Shown piece by piece: positions 1 through 7,671 of a DNA stretch of 64,000 bases. Under the pieces are notes generated by a model. The model worked only from the letters and a program-made list of their open reading frames with translations. It did no database searches and was not told the DNA's origin. The position numbers were made by a program, and so were the translations under genes. Every line of letters begins with the position of its first letter. Positions within the stretch are counted from its first letter, which is position 1. Origin of the DNA: Solibacillus sp040273735 (lineage in GTDB: Bacteria; Bacillota; Bacilli; Bacillales_A; Planococcaceae); contig NZ_JBELZM010000005.1 in NCBI RefSeq assembly GCF_040273735.1, forward strand, positions 62,001 through 126,000, read 5' to 3'.

Positions 1-1
1 A

Positions 2-196
2 GCCTACTGTGATGACCTAATCGTTATGAAAGACGGAACATTACATATTCAGGGTTCACCTGAAAGTGTCTTAACAACAGAGATGTTAAAAGAAGTATTT
101 AACATACATGCAGGAGTTTCTAGAAATCCATTCACAGAAAAAATGCATTTATTTTTTTATACTACTACAGCTATGGATACAAGAGGAGAACAATAA
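2..196 (+). CDS. ABC transporter ATP-binding protein, C-terminal end (partial)
   Basis: The open frame enters from the left edge and encodes the last 64 residues of an ABC ATPase. The tail has the usual pattern of FecE/BtuD-type importers: a CDDLIVMKDG strand after the H-loop, then the GSPESVLTTEMLKEVF helix seen in iron-chelate and cobalamin importers. Its TAA shares bases with the ATG of the next gene (taATG), so the two are translationally coupled. With the binding protein next door it would energise uptake of a corrinoid or siderophore. The substrate cannot be read from this fragment; the cobalamin genes downstream favour a corrinoid. Confidence 0.75.
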   Translation, partial: AYCDDLIVMKDGTLHIQGSPESVLTTEMLKEVFNIHAGVSRNPFTEKMHLFFYTTTAMDTRGEQ

Positions 197-1179
197 TGAA
201 ATTACGAAAAAAAATTTGGGCACCAATTGCCCTGGCATCAGCACTAATTTTAGGTGCATGTTCGGGTGATGAGCAAAATATCAAACAGGTAACAGCAGAT
301 TCAGATGAGACGTCACAGACAATAACAATCGAAAACGATGGGGTATCCATTACATATGATGAAGCGCCCAAAAAAGCGATTTCTATTAATCAGCATGTAA
401 CAGAAGTGATGCTTGCACTTGGGTTGGAGGATTCGATGGTAGGTACAGCTTACTTAGATGATCAGATTTATGCTCCATTACAAGAAGCATATGACCAAGT
501 TCCAGTACTGGCTGTACAATATCCTTCGAAAGAACAGGTTATCTCGACAGAAGCCGACTTTATTTACGGCGGTTGGGCAAGTGCATTTAACGAGAAAAAC
601 TTAATGACACGCGAAGAATTAGAACAACTGGGAATCGGCAGTTACTTGCAGTCTTCCTCAGTGAAAGTTGCTCCGGAGCTAGAAGATATCTACACGGATA
701 TTCGTAATATTGCAAAGATTTTTCGTGTTGAAGAGCGCGGTGAAACGTTGATAGAAGAAATGAATGCAGATATTGAAAAGATTAAAGAAAAAGTTCCTGC
801 GGTGGACAAACCAATCGATGTTCTAGTATTCGATAGCGGTGATAAAGATGTATTTACAGCAACGCAAAACTTTATGAACACGCTCGTGAATATGGCGGGA
901 GCAAATAATATTTTTGGTGATATCGAAAAAAACTGGGCAACGGTTTCAAAAGAAGATGCCGTTGAACGTAATCCTGAGGCCATCATTGTCATCGATTACG
1001 GTTCTACATCAGCTCAAGAAAAAATTAATTTCCTCAAAAATGATCCGGCATTGAGCCAAACACCGGCAGTACAAAATGAGCGTTTTGTTATTTTACCATT
1101 ATCGGCTGCTTCAGAAGGTGTTCGAGTGGCAGAAGCGCTTGAAATTATCGTTAAAGGTCTTTACCCTGATTCATTTTAA
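196..1179 (+). CDS. ABC transporter substrate-binding lipoprotein (BtuF/FepB-like)
   Basis: A 327-aa lipoprotein: basic start, hydrophobic stretch and lipobox ILGAC with the lipidated Cys near residue 22, then a TroA/BtuF-type periplasmic-binding fold (the ISINQHVTEVMLALG strand near residue 55 and a long linking helix in the middle). It would sit on the outer face of the membrane and feed the permease belonging to the ATPase just upstream. Ligand specificity is inferred only from the following corrinoid genes; a siderophore is the main alternative. SD is AGGAGAAC just before the ATG. Confidence 0.75.
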   Translation: MKLRKKIWAPIALASALILGACSGDEQNIKQVTADSDETSQTITIENDGVSITYDEAPKKAISINQHVTEVMLALGLEDSMVGTAYLDDQIYAPLQEAYDQVPVLAVQYPSKEQVISTEADFIYGGWASAFNEKNLMTREELEQLGIGSYLQSSSVKVAPELEDIYTDIRNIAKIFRVEERGETLIEEMNADIEKIKEKVPAVDKPIDVLVFDSGDKDVFTATQNFMNTLVNMAGANNIFGDIEKNWATVSKEDAVERNPEAIIVIDYGSTSAQEKINFLKNDPALSQTPAVQNERFVILPLSAASEGVRVAEALEIIVKGLYPDSF

Positions 1180-1246
1180 TTTTCAAAAACAAAAGAATTC
1201 TACCAGTCGCTACAAATGTGCAATTGATGAATGGGAGCGGTGATAT

Positions 1247-1984
1247 ATGCAAGAATTTGCTAAGAAAAATTTCGAGAAGGCGTTGCAGCTACCGATGCCG
1301 AACAAGACTTTTGCAAAATTAAAAGCAATGGATGACTATGTAGCATTAATTGTACGACCAGGGTTAATAAACAAACATTTAACAAGTAATCAGCTAATTG
1401 TGTTAGCGAATCTTGAAAAATCTGGCGCTGTAAAATATTCTGCCGGCCACAGTTTTATCGTCACTGTCCATCGTTCACACGTGGAGAAGGCAATGGAAAA
1501 ATTAACGGAAGTGAATTTGTATGTGGCATCCCAAACACCAAGTGCTTTATTTAAATGTTGCGACTTTTGTGATGGGGATTTGTTAGACGGGTTACCACTT
1601 GCAAAGGACTTACTAGAACAAGTTGAACAAATGCCATTAAAAAATAGGGTACGCATCGGCTTTAATGCATGTACTAAAGCATGTTATAACGCCGTCCAGG
1701 ATGACTTGGCGCTCATTTTTCATAATGGCAAAGTTGATATTTACGGAGGCGCGATTCCAATGGGCAGACGTGCCGGTTCCGGGCATCTATTGTTAAAAAA
1801 AGTACCGGAGGATCAAGTGATCGATCTTGTGAAAAATATATTAGGGAAGTACAATGCGTCATCAATCGATAAGTTTGCCGCTTTCATACAAAAAAATAAA
1901 ACTTACTTTGATCAACTACAAGAAGGAGGATTCTATGACAACTTGGAATTTAGGTCAAATGCAGCGCCATCTGTTAATTTGTAA
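1247..1984 (+). CDS. Nitrite/sulfite reductase-like [4Fe-4S]/siroheme domain protein
   Basis: A 245-aa protein with one ferredoxin-like half domain followed by one 4Fe-4S/siroheme domain of the nitrite/sulfite reductase family; assimilatory enzymes have two such repeats, so this is a half-size form. Cysteines C104, C105, C108 and C142-x3-C146 fit the cluster-binding loops. A related domain is fused to CbiH in the Bacillus megaterium cobalamin operon (CbiH60). Its position before the cobaltochelatase suggests a redox role in tetrapyrrole or cobalt chemistry rather than sulfite assimilation (inference). The last 50 bp overlap the next gene, whose SD AAGGAGGA lies inside this frame. Confidence 0.7.
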   Translation: MQEFAKKNFEKALQLPMPNKTFAKLKAMDDYVALIVRPGLINKHLTSNQLIVLANLEKSGAVKYSAGHSFIVTVHRSHVEKAMEKLTEVNLYVASQTPSALFKCCDFCDGDLLDGLPLAKDLLEQVEQMPLKNRVRIGFNACTKACYNAVQDDLALIFHNGKVDIYGGAIPMGRRAGSGHLLLKKVPEDQVIDLVKNILGKYNASSIDKFAAFIQKNKTYFDQLQEGGFYDNLEFRSNAAPSVNL

Positions 1985-3131
1985 CGGGGCTACTTGTATG
2001 GGTGCCGGTGCAGAAGAAGTAACACAGCAAATCCGGGATGAAATTCGTAAAAATCGTTTAGATGAAATGATTCATACATCACGAACTCGATGTAACGGGC
2101 GATGTAAAGATAAATGTGTTGTCATTGATTATCCGAAAGGGACATGGTATTCCGTTCAAAACGAGGAAACCTCGCGTGCCATTGTCCAGGATACCGCTGA
2201 AGAATCATCCATTATTTATTCGATGGAACACGGGGAAAGAATTCGTCATGAAAATCGAATTAAAGGGATTGATAAATATAAAAAAGGAAGAGGACCAATG
2301 AAAAAAGCAGTATTATTTGTTGGACATGGAAGCAGAGTAGATGCGGGAAATGAGGAGGTACGCCAGTTTGTAGAACAGATGAAAACGTACATTGATCCTG
2401 CACTTCTTGTTGAGACATGTTTTTTAGAGTTTGCTGCTCCGAATATAGAAGATGGAATTCAGCTATGTATTGAAAAGGGTGCGGATGAAGTTCATGTAAT
2501 TCCAATCATCTTATTACACGCAGGACATTCAAAATTGCATATTCCAGCCGAAATCGAACATGCAAGAGAGCATTTTCCGGATATTCGTTTTACATATGGT
2601 CAAACAATTGGGATTCACGAGGAAATTTTTGAAATTCTTAAGTCGCGTTTAACAGAAGTCGGTTTTAATCCAGATGAAAAACATGAAGATACAGCTATCT
2701 TACTCATTGCACGTGGGGGGAGTGATCCATATGCAAATGGCGATTTCTATAAAATTACCCGTTTATTGTGGGAAAAATTGGATGTTCCTATTATAGAAAG
2801 TGCGTTTATGGGTGTAACAACTCCGTCTGTAGAACAAGGGATTGAACGTTGTATAAGACTTGGAGCAAAAAAAATTGTGATGCTTCCATACTTCTTGTTT
2901 ACAGGAGTGTTGATGGAAAGAATGGCTAAAATGGTCGATCAGTTTACAGAGCAGTATGAAGACGTCGATTTTTTACTTGCAAATTATTTCGGCTACCATC
3001 CGAATTTGAAGAAAGTATTGTTGGAGCGCATGGAACAGGCTCTGGACGGTACTTCAACAGGTATGATCGATTTAGAGAATTTCCGCAAATATGCAGAAGA
3101 ACACGGATATGAACACCACCATCATCATTAA
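1935..3131 (+). CDS. cbiX: [2Fe-2S] thioredoxin-fold ferredoxin fused to sirohydrochlorin cobaltochelatase
   Basis: A 398-aa two-domain protein. Residues 1-75 look like a thioredoxin-fold [2Fe-2S] ferredoxin (C16, C21, C53, C57, C61), comparable to CbiW of B. megaterium. Residues 122-398 are long-form CbiX, which inserts Co2+ into sirohydrochlorin: it opens with LFVGHGSR, repeats a second CbiX-like half (LLIARGGSDP), and ends in a His-rich tail (HHHHH), a known feature of CbiX. The start is the ATG after AAGGAGGA. An internal ATG at 2298 (codon 122) in the same frame has its own SD (GGAAGAGGA), so a free CbiX could also be made. Part of the corrinoid operon. Confidence 0.88.
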   Translation: MTTWNLGQMQRHLLICNGATCMGAGAEEVTQQIRDEIRKNRLDEMIHTSRTRCNGRCKDKCVVIDYPKGTWYSVQNEETSRAIVQDTAEESSIIYSMEHGERIRHENRIKGIDKYKKGRGPMKKAVLFVGHGSRVDAGNEEVRQFVEQMKTYIDPALLVETCFLEFAAPNIEDGIQLCIEKGADEVHVIPIILLHAGHSKLHIPAEIEHAREHFPDIRFTYGQTIGIHEEIFEILKSRLTEVGFNPDEKHEDTAILLIARGGSDPYANGDFYKITRLLWEKLDVPIIESAFMGVTTPSVEQGIERCIRLGAKKIVMLPYFLFTGVLMERMAKMVDQFTEQYEDVDFLLANYFGYHPNLKKVLLERMEQALDGTSTGMIDLENFRKYAEEHGYEHHHHH

Positions 3132-3144
3132 TATTAGAATTTAT

Positions 3145-3167
3145 CCAGAGCATCGAATATGCTCTGG
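3145..3167 (+). terminator. Hairpin between cbiX and cbiB
   Basis: Perfect 9-bp stem CCAGAGCAT / ATGCTCTGG with a 5-nt loop, followed by AATTTTCATTT. The T-tract is interrupted, so it may act as a partial terminator or an mRNA-processing/stabilising element inside the operon. Confidence 0.5.
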
Positions 3168-3212
3168 AATTTTCATTTCATAACAAACGAAAATAAAGGA
3201 GCGAGGGGCACG

Positions 3213-4169
3213 ATGTATTTTATTATTTGTGTAATCGCAGTGCTCATCGATTGCATTGTTGGGGATCCGAAAAAATGGACACATCCCGTCATTTATATTG
3301 GCAACGTGATTTCGTTTTTTGAGAGGAAATGCAATAACGGCAGTGACAGTAGAAGACGGATCAATGGCTTTTTAACAGTTTTTTTCACGGTAAGTATAAC
3401 AACGGGCTCGGTTTTCTTAATTGTCTTTCTTGCAATAAAAATACATCTTCTTCTCTGGCTTGTAGTCGAAATCTTTTTTATCAGTTTAGCACTAGCCCAG
3501 AAATCATTAAAAGAAGCGGCGATGCTCGTTTACGATTCCTTGAAAGCGAATGATTTACCCGAAGCAAGAAAATATTTAAGCTGGATCGTGGGCCGTGAAA
3601 CGAATCATTTGGATGAAGCTGAAATTGTAAGAGGTGTCATTGAAACAGTCTCGGAAAATACGAGTGATGGCGTGACGGCTCCGCTTATGTATGCGTTATG
3701 TTTCGGGGCAACCGGTGCTTGGTGCTATAAAGCGATTAATACGCTGGATTCGATGATTGGGTATAAAAATGAACGGTATGCTGATTTTGGGTTTGCTGCA
3801 GCTAAATTGGATGATGTTGCGAACTATCTGCCCAGCAGAATTTCCGGGTGGTTCCTTATATTATTTACAAAATGTGATACGGTACAACCATTTAAACATC
3901 GCTATAAAAACTGGCTAAAAGATGCTAAAAAACATCCAAGCCCGAATAGCGGATATTTGGAGGCTGCTACAGCCGTGCAGTTAGGAATCCGTTTAGGCGG
4001 GTATAATCGTTATGGTGGGGTGGAATCATTTCGTGCTTATATGGGTGAACCGGAAAATACGATGCAGAAAATACATATAAAAAAATCGATCCGGCACATG
4101 TATGTTTGTACATGGTGTGTTGTGATAACAGGAGGAATATTGTATGGAATTGCCCGCACATGGAGCTAA
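3213..4169 (+). CDS. cbiB: Adenosylcobinamide-phosphate synthase CbiB
   Basis: A 318-aa integral membrane protein that joins (R)-1-amino-2-propanol phosphate to adenosylcobyric acid. It shows the CbiB/CobD_Cbib pattern: an N-terminal TM segment with LIDCIVGDPKKWTHPV, a central ETVSENTSDGVTAPL motif, then GAWCYKAINTLDSMIGY. The start chosen is the ATG after AAAGGAGCGAGGGG; a longer upstream frame has no SD. The last 26 bp overlap the aminotransferase-like gene that makes its aminopropanol-phosphate substrate. Confidence 0.93.
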   Translation: MYFIICVIAVLIDCIVGDPKKWTHPVIYIGNVISFFERKCNNGSDSRRRINGFLTVFFTVSITTGSVFLIVFLAIKIHLLLWLVVEIFFISLALAQKSLKEAAMLVYDSLKANDLPEARKYLSWIVGRETNHLDEAEIVRGVIETVSENTSDGVTAPLMYALCFGATGAWCYKAINTLDSMIGYKNERYADFGFAAAKLDDVANYLPSRISGWFLILFTKCDTVQPFKHRYKNWLKDAKKHPSPNSGYLEAATAVQLGIRLGGYNRYGGVESFRAYMGEPENTMQKIHIKKSIRHMYVCTWCVVITGGILYGIARTWS

Positions 4170-5211
4170 TGCAGCCGCGTTATATAAAGCGATGAACTTA
4201 CATATGCCGGACAAAGTCATCGATGTTAGCGAAAATGTCAATCATCTCGGGTATCCGAAGCTAGTAGAGCAACAGTGGGCGAATTTGATGGATAAAATAG
4301 TGGGGTATCCGCATGAACAAGCGGAACCGTTTCGCTCTCAAGCGGCCGATGTACACGAAGTGGCAGCACAACACGTTGTCGTTACGAACGGTGCAGCAGA
4401 AGGGTTAATGGCTTTGGCACAGCTTTTCAATGGACAGGAGATTGCTTTGTTACAGCCAACATTTTCGGAGTATGCTAGAACACTAAAACAGCAGAATTGT
4501 GTCATTCATTCTATTTTAGCTGACGATATTGAAACATATCGATTTAATGAGGAAATATTGGAGAAACAGCTGAAAGATGTCCATGCCTGCTATATTTGCA
4601 ATCCGAATAATCCTACAGGCGTATTATTGAAAAAACATTGGATTGAACAGTTGATTAAAAAGTATCCCCACTGCGATTTTGTTGTCGATGAAGCGTTTAT
4701 GGACTGGACCGATGAATCGGAGAGCGTTGTTTCATTGGCAAACACCTATTCCAATTTATTTGTCGTACGATCCATGACAAAAATGTATGCAATGGCAGGG
4801 ATTCGTCTCGGTTATGTCCTAGGGCAACAGGCAGAAAAAATCCGTCATTACTTGCCGCATTGGAATGTGAGTGCCATCGCAAATGAAATCGGCAGTCTCT
4901 GTTTACAGGACAAGTATTTTGTAAAGGAATCTCGTGAAAAGAGCAGTAAATTAAGAAGTCAGATGGTGAAGGACTTAAAATTAATTGGTTGTAAAGTATC
5001 AAACAGTGCAGCGAATTTCTTATTGTTTCAATTACCGGAACAGTATAATTCGGATAAATTTTTTGAGTATTTATTAAAACGAGGAATCGTATTGCGCCAT
5101 ACAAAAAACTATGTCGGCCTGGACGGCGCATGGTTTCGAATCGCTGTCAAAAGTGAAGAAATCTGGACTAAATGCAAGGGTGAGATAAGTAATTATGTTA
5201 AAAATCATTAA
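4144..5211 (+). CDS. cobD: Threonine-phosphate decarboxylase CobD
   Basis: A 355-aa PLP enzyme of the histidinol-phosphate aminotransferase family. It has CNPNNPTG near residue 151, VVDEAF with Asp181, and the Schiff-base lysine in SMTKMYAMAGIRLGY (Lys212). In this locus it should decarboxylate L-threonine phosphate to (R)-1-amino-2-propanol phosphate for CbiB. Sequence alone would also allow HisC, but it lies between cbiB and a cobC-like gene with overlaps on both sides (26 and 17 bp). SD AGGAGGAA lies inside cbiB. Confidence 0.88.
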   Translation: MELPAHGANAAALYKAMNLHMPDKVIDVSENVNHLGYPKLVEQQWANLMDKIVGYPHEQAEPFRSQAADVHEVAAQHVVVTNGAAEGLMALAQLFNGQEIALLQPTFSEYARTLKQQNCVIHSILADDIETYRFNEEILEKQLKDVHACYICNPNNPTGVLLKKHWIEQLIKKYPHCDFVVDEAFMDWTDESESVVSLANTYSNLFVVRSMTKMYAMAGIRLGYVLGQQAEKIRHYLPHWNVSAIANEIGSLCLQDKYFVKESREKSSKLRSQMVKDLKLIGCKVSNSAANFLLFQLPEQYNSDKFFEYLLKRGIVLRHTKNYVGLDGAWFRIAVKSEEIWTKCKGEISNYVKNH

Positions 5212-5836
5212 CTACTACCGTCATGGTGAAACAGTCTGGAATAGAGAAGGGCGAATGCAAGGATGGCTTAATTCGGATCTGACGACAGAAGGAATAGAGC
5301 ACGCAATGTCCGTGAAATGGAACCCGCAGATTGTATTTTCCAGTGACTTGAATCGGGCGGTACAAACAGCACACCTAATGTTTCCAAACCGCACTATTCA
5401 TAAGAGCAAAAATTTGCGTGAAATACACTTAGGGCATTGGCAAGGCAGCTACATAAAGGACCTTCAGCAGGATGACCAGTATCTTTGCTATTTGAATACC
5501 CCGCATTTATTTGTGAATACGACTCAGGAATCCTTTAATGATGTAACAAAACGGATGCTCGGATTTCATGAATATTTGTTGCAGTTACCGTATGAGAGAA
5601 TCGCTGTCGTATCTCATGGTGTTGCCATAGCCTGTTTGATGTCGGCGCTTCATAAACAGCCATACAACCAGCTATGGGGTTATATGTTGAATGGTGCTGC
5701 TTGTTTTTCGATAGAAGGGAATAGCGAACAATTACATAAAGGATATTTTTGTACAGTAATAATGGGGGAGAGCAATGATTTACGATGTTTGTGTAATCGG
5801 TGGTGGTCCTGCCGGGATATTCAGTGCATTTTATAG
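5195..5836 (+). CDS. cobC: Histidine phosphatase, probable alpha-ribazole phosphatase CobC
   Basis: A 213-aa member of the phosphoglycerate-mutase-like superfamily. The catalytic RHGE is at residues 9-12, FSSDLNRAVQTA follows, and the second histidine is in VVSHG (H141). By context it should dephosphorylate alpha-ribazole phosphate in nucleotide-loop assembly; other phosphatase substrates cannot be excluded. The frame runs 62 bp into the following reductase gene, giving a Trp/Cys-rich C-terminus that looks like read-through of the next gene's start and not family sequence. The true ancestral stop may have been lost. Confidence 0.82.
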   Translation: MLKIINYYRHGETVWNREGRMQGWLNSDLTTEGIEHAMSVKWNPQIVFSSDLNRAVQTAHLMFPNRTIHKSKNLREIHLGHWQGSYIKDLQQDDQYLCYLNTPHLFVNTTQESFNDVTKRMLGFHEYLLQLPYERIAVVSHGVAIACLMSALHKQPYNQLWGYMLNGAACFSIEGNSEQLHKGYFCTVIMGESNDLRCLCNRWWSCRDIQCIL

Positions 5837-6656
5837 TGCATCTAGAAAGATGAACACTGTATTAATTGAAGGTAATCATGAACTAGGAGGGCGACTTAAT
5901 CTATTTTTAAACTATGAAATATACGATATTCCTGGTCAATTTGGTGTTTTAGCGCGTGATTTTAAACAAGCGCTGATCGAACAGTTAAAAGTAAGTAAAG
6001 CTAATATGTTACTTGGAGAAATTGTTGAGGAAATTGAAAATATTGACGAGTTGTTTTATGTAACGACAACAAAGCAAACCATACTAGCTAAAACTATCAT
6101 AGCGGCAACCGGCAATGGATTTAATGAGGTAAAAAGGATCGAACATGCGCACACCTCGGGAAAAATACAGTATGACCCGCCAGCTTTCCAACAATATGAC
6201 GGTCCAATTGCAGTGATCGGTCATACACCGATGGCAGCAGATTGGGCAATTCAGTTAATGGGGTATGGAAATACGGTTACATTATATACCGACAAAGAGC
6301 TGAATTTACAGCCTATTTTAATGGACGGGCTTGCCAATAATAACATTCCAATTTATAAATTCTCGGATTTTAATGATTGGGCATATGAGGCTGTCTTTTG
6401 CCATATTGGTTCAAAAAAACGTACCATTGAATTCAACGGACGTATAGCGCAAAGAGATAATGGTTTAACGAATTGTCGCGGGTATTTTGTAGCAGGGGAT
6501 GCCCGCTATGAGCAAGGTAAACTGAAACTCATCCACGGGGCAACACATGACGCAATGCAAGCAGTAAATGCGGCCTTTCAATATTTACACGAAGGGGCGA
6601 ATTACCAGCCGATAGTTTCAACACATGACCCGATTTTTAAAGAATGGATAAAATGA
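5775..6656 (+). CDS. FAD-dependent oxidoreductase, ferredoxin-NADP reductase type 2-like
   Basis: A 293-aa flavoprotein of the thioredoxin-reductase-like fold: N-terminal FAD motif GGGPAGIFSAFY and C-terminal AGDARYEQGKLKLIHGA. There is no CxxC, so it is not a thioredoxin reductase; it resembles YumC-type ferredoxin reductases. The dinucleotide motif of the second Rossmann domain is unusual: VIGHTPMAADWAIQ, where GGGDSAxDWA is usual (as in the paralogue at 33287). It is the last gene of the corrinoid operon and may reduce the ferredoxin domain of the CbiX fusion or cobalt(II) corrinoids (inference). SD GGGGGAG. Confidence 0.8.
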   Translation: MIYDVCVIGGGPAGIFSAFYSASRKMNTVLIEGNHELGGRLNLFLNYEIYDIPGQFGVLARDFKQALIEQLKVSKANMLLGEIVEEIENIDELFYVTTTKQTILAKTIIAATGNGFNEVKRIEHAHTSGKIQYDPPAFQQYDGPIAVIGHTPMAADWAIQLMGYGNTVTLYTDKELNLQPILMDGLANNNIPIYKFSDFNDWAYEAVFCHIGSKKRTIEFNGRIAQRDNGLTNCRGYFVAGDARYEQGKLKLIHGATHDAMQAVNAAFQYLHEGANYQPIVSTHDPIFKEWIK

Positions 6657-6670
6657 ACTTATTAAATAGG

Positions 6671-6710
6671 AAGAAACGCTATACCAGATTTTTGGTATAG
6701 CGTTTCTTTT
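6671..6710. terminator. Bidirectional terminator between cob operon and nrdF
   Basis: Perfect 16-bp inverted repeat (6671-6686 with 6693-6708) around a 6-nt loop, with A/T runs on both sides, placed between two converging operons. Confidence 0.9.
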
Positions 6711-7671
6711 AGAATTTAAACGTATCATCAGTTATAGGGGCCACTTTAGCAACCGCATATGTCGCTCCTTTTTGACTGAAGAAATCATAGGTTGACCCTG
6801 TATTGGAAATCCCGTTCATTACTATCGGGTTGACTTCCTCGTCAGGGAACATCGTATCGAACCCCAAGTTCATGAGCGCTTTATTCGCATTGTAGCGCAC
6901 GTATTTTTTCACTTCAGGGGAAAGTCCCGTTTCTGCGTATAAATCATCGGTATACTTCATTTCATTTTGATATAAATCGAGTAAATATTCATAGCCCCAC
7001 AAAGTAAGCTCCTGCTGTTTTTCTGCAGAGAACGTTTTGAAAATGTTCTGGGCGAAAAAGCCGACTGCTACTCCGTGGATTGATTCGTCGCGCAAGATTA
7101 AACTAATCACTTCTGCACTGTTTCGCAGTACGCCCTGTCCTCCTAAATAAAGAGGATAGAAGAAGCCGGAATAGAATAAGAAGCTTTCCAGCATGACTGA
7201 AGCGAACATTGCCTTCCATAAGCTTTCCGGGTCATCTTCTTTTATAGCAGTGTATACTTCACCGATGCGGTTTGCTTTATATTGAAGAAACTCATTTTTT
7301 TGCACCCATTCGAAAACTTCGTCGATTTCAGTGTTTGTACATAGTGTTGTAAAAATATATGAATAAGACTTTGCATGGATTGCTTCAAACGATCCGAATA
7401 CGGTTAACACCGCTTTCTCCTGGAAATCAGGTGTGTACTTGGCAATTTCATTCATGCCGATGTTCGTTTGTACCGTATCAAGCAATGTCAGGCCGCCGAA
7501 TACTTTTTTGTATGTATCCTGATGCTCGAATTCCTTCCATTGTTTGACGTCTTTACTGACTGCAATTTCTTCGGGGAACCAGATTTGTTTCCATTGCTGG
7601 TCCCAAAAAATGCGAGCGAGTTCACTCGTCGGGGTATTCCAGTTGACTGCTTTATACGTTAAATTTGACAT
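6709..7671 (-). CDS. nrdF: Class Ib ribonucleotide reductase beta subunit NrdF
   Basis: A 320-aa radical-generating subunit with a dimanganese/diiron centre. Expected ligands are visible: Asp65 (LTLLDT), Glu96 and His99 (FEAIHAKSYSY, with Tyr103 as radical site), Glu162 (MLESFLFYSGFF), Glu196 and His199 (RDESIHG). It supplies the tyrosyl radical used by NrdE to make deoxyribonucleotides without B12. The start is the ATG preceded by GAGGAG at 8-nt spacing; a GTG three codons upstream is less likely. It overlaps the nrdE end by 13 bp. Confidence 0.95.
   Translation of the reverse strand: MSNLTYKAVNWNTPTSELARIFWDQQWKQIWFPEEIAVSKDVKQWKEFEHQDTYKKVFGGLTLLDTVQTNIGMNEIAKYTPDFQEKAVLTVFGSFEAIHAKSYSYIFTTLCTNTEIDEVFEWVQKNEFLQYKANRIGEVYTAIKEDDPESLWKAMFASVMLESFLFYSGFFYPLYLGGQGVLRNSAEVISLILRDESIHGVAVGFFAQNIFKTFSAEKQQELTLWGYEYLLDLYQNEMKYTDDLYAETGLSPEVKKYVRYNANKALMNLGFDTMFPDEEVNPIVMNGISNTGSTYDFFSQKGATYAVAKVAPITDDTFKF

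Noticed and set aside
1247..1984. Assimilatory sulfite or nitrite reductase
   Set aside because: Only one of the two repeats is present and the gene is embedded in corrinoid genes, so a full reductase call is not supported.
3114..3131. C-terminal HHHHH in the CbiX fusion looks like a cloned His-tag
   Set aside because: His-rich tails are natural in long-form CbiX and the surrounding sequence is an ordinary genomic operon.
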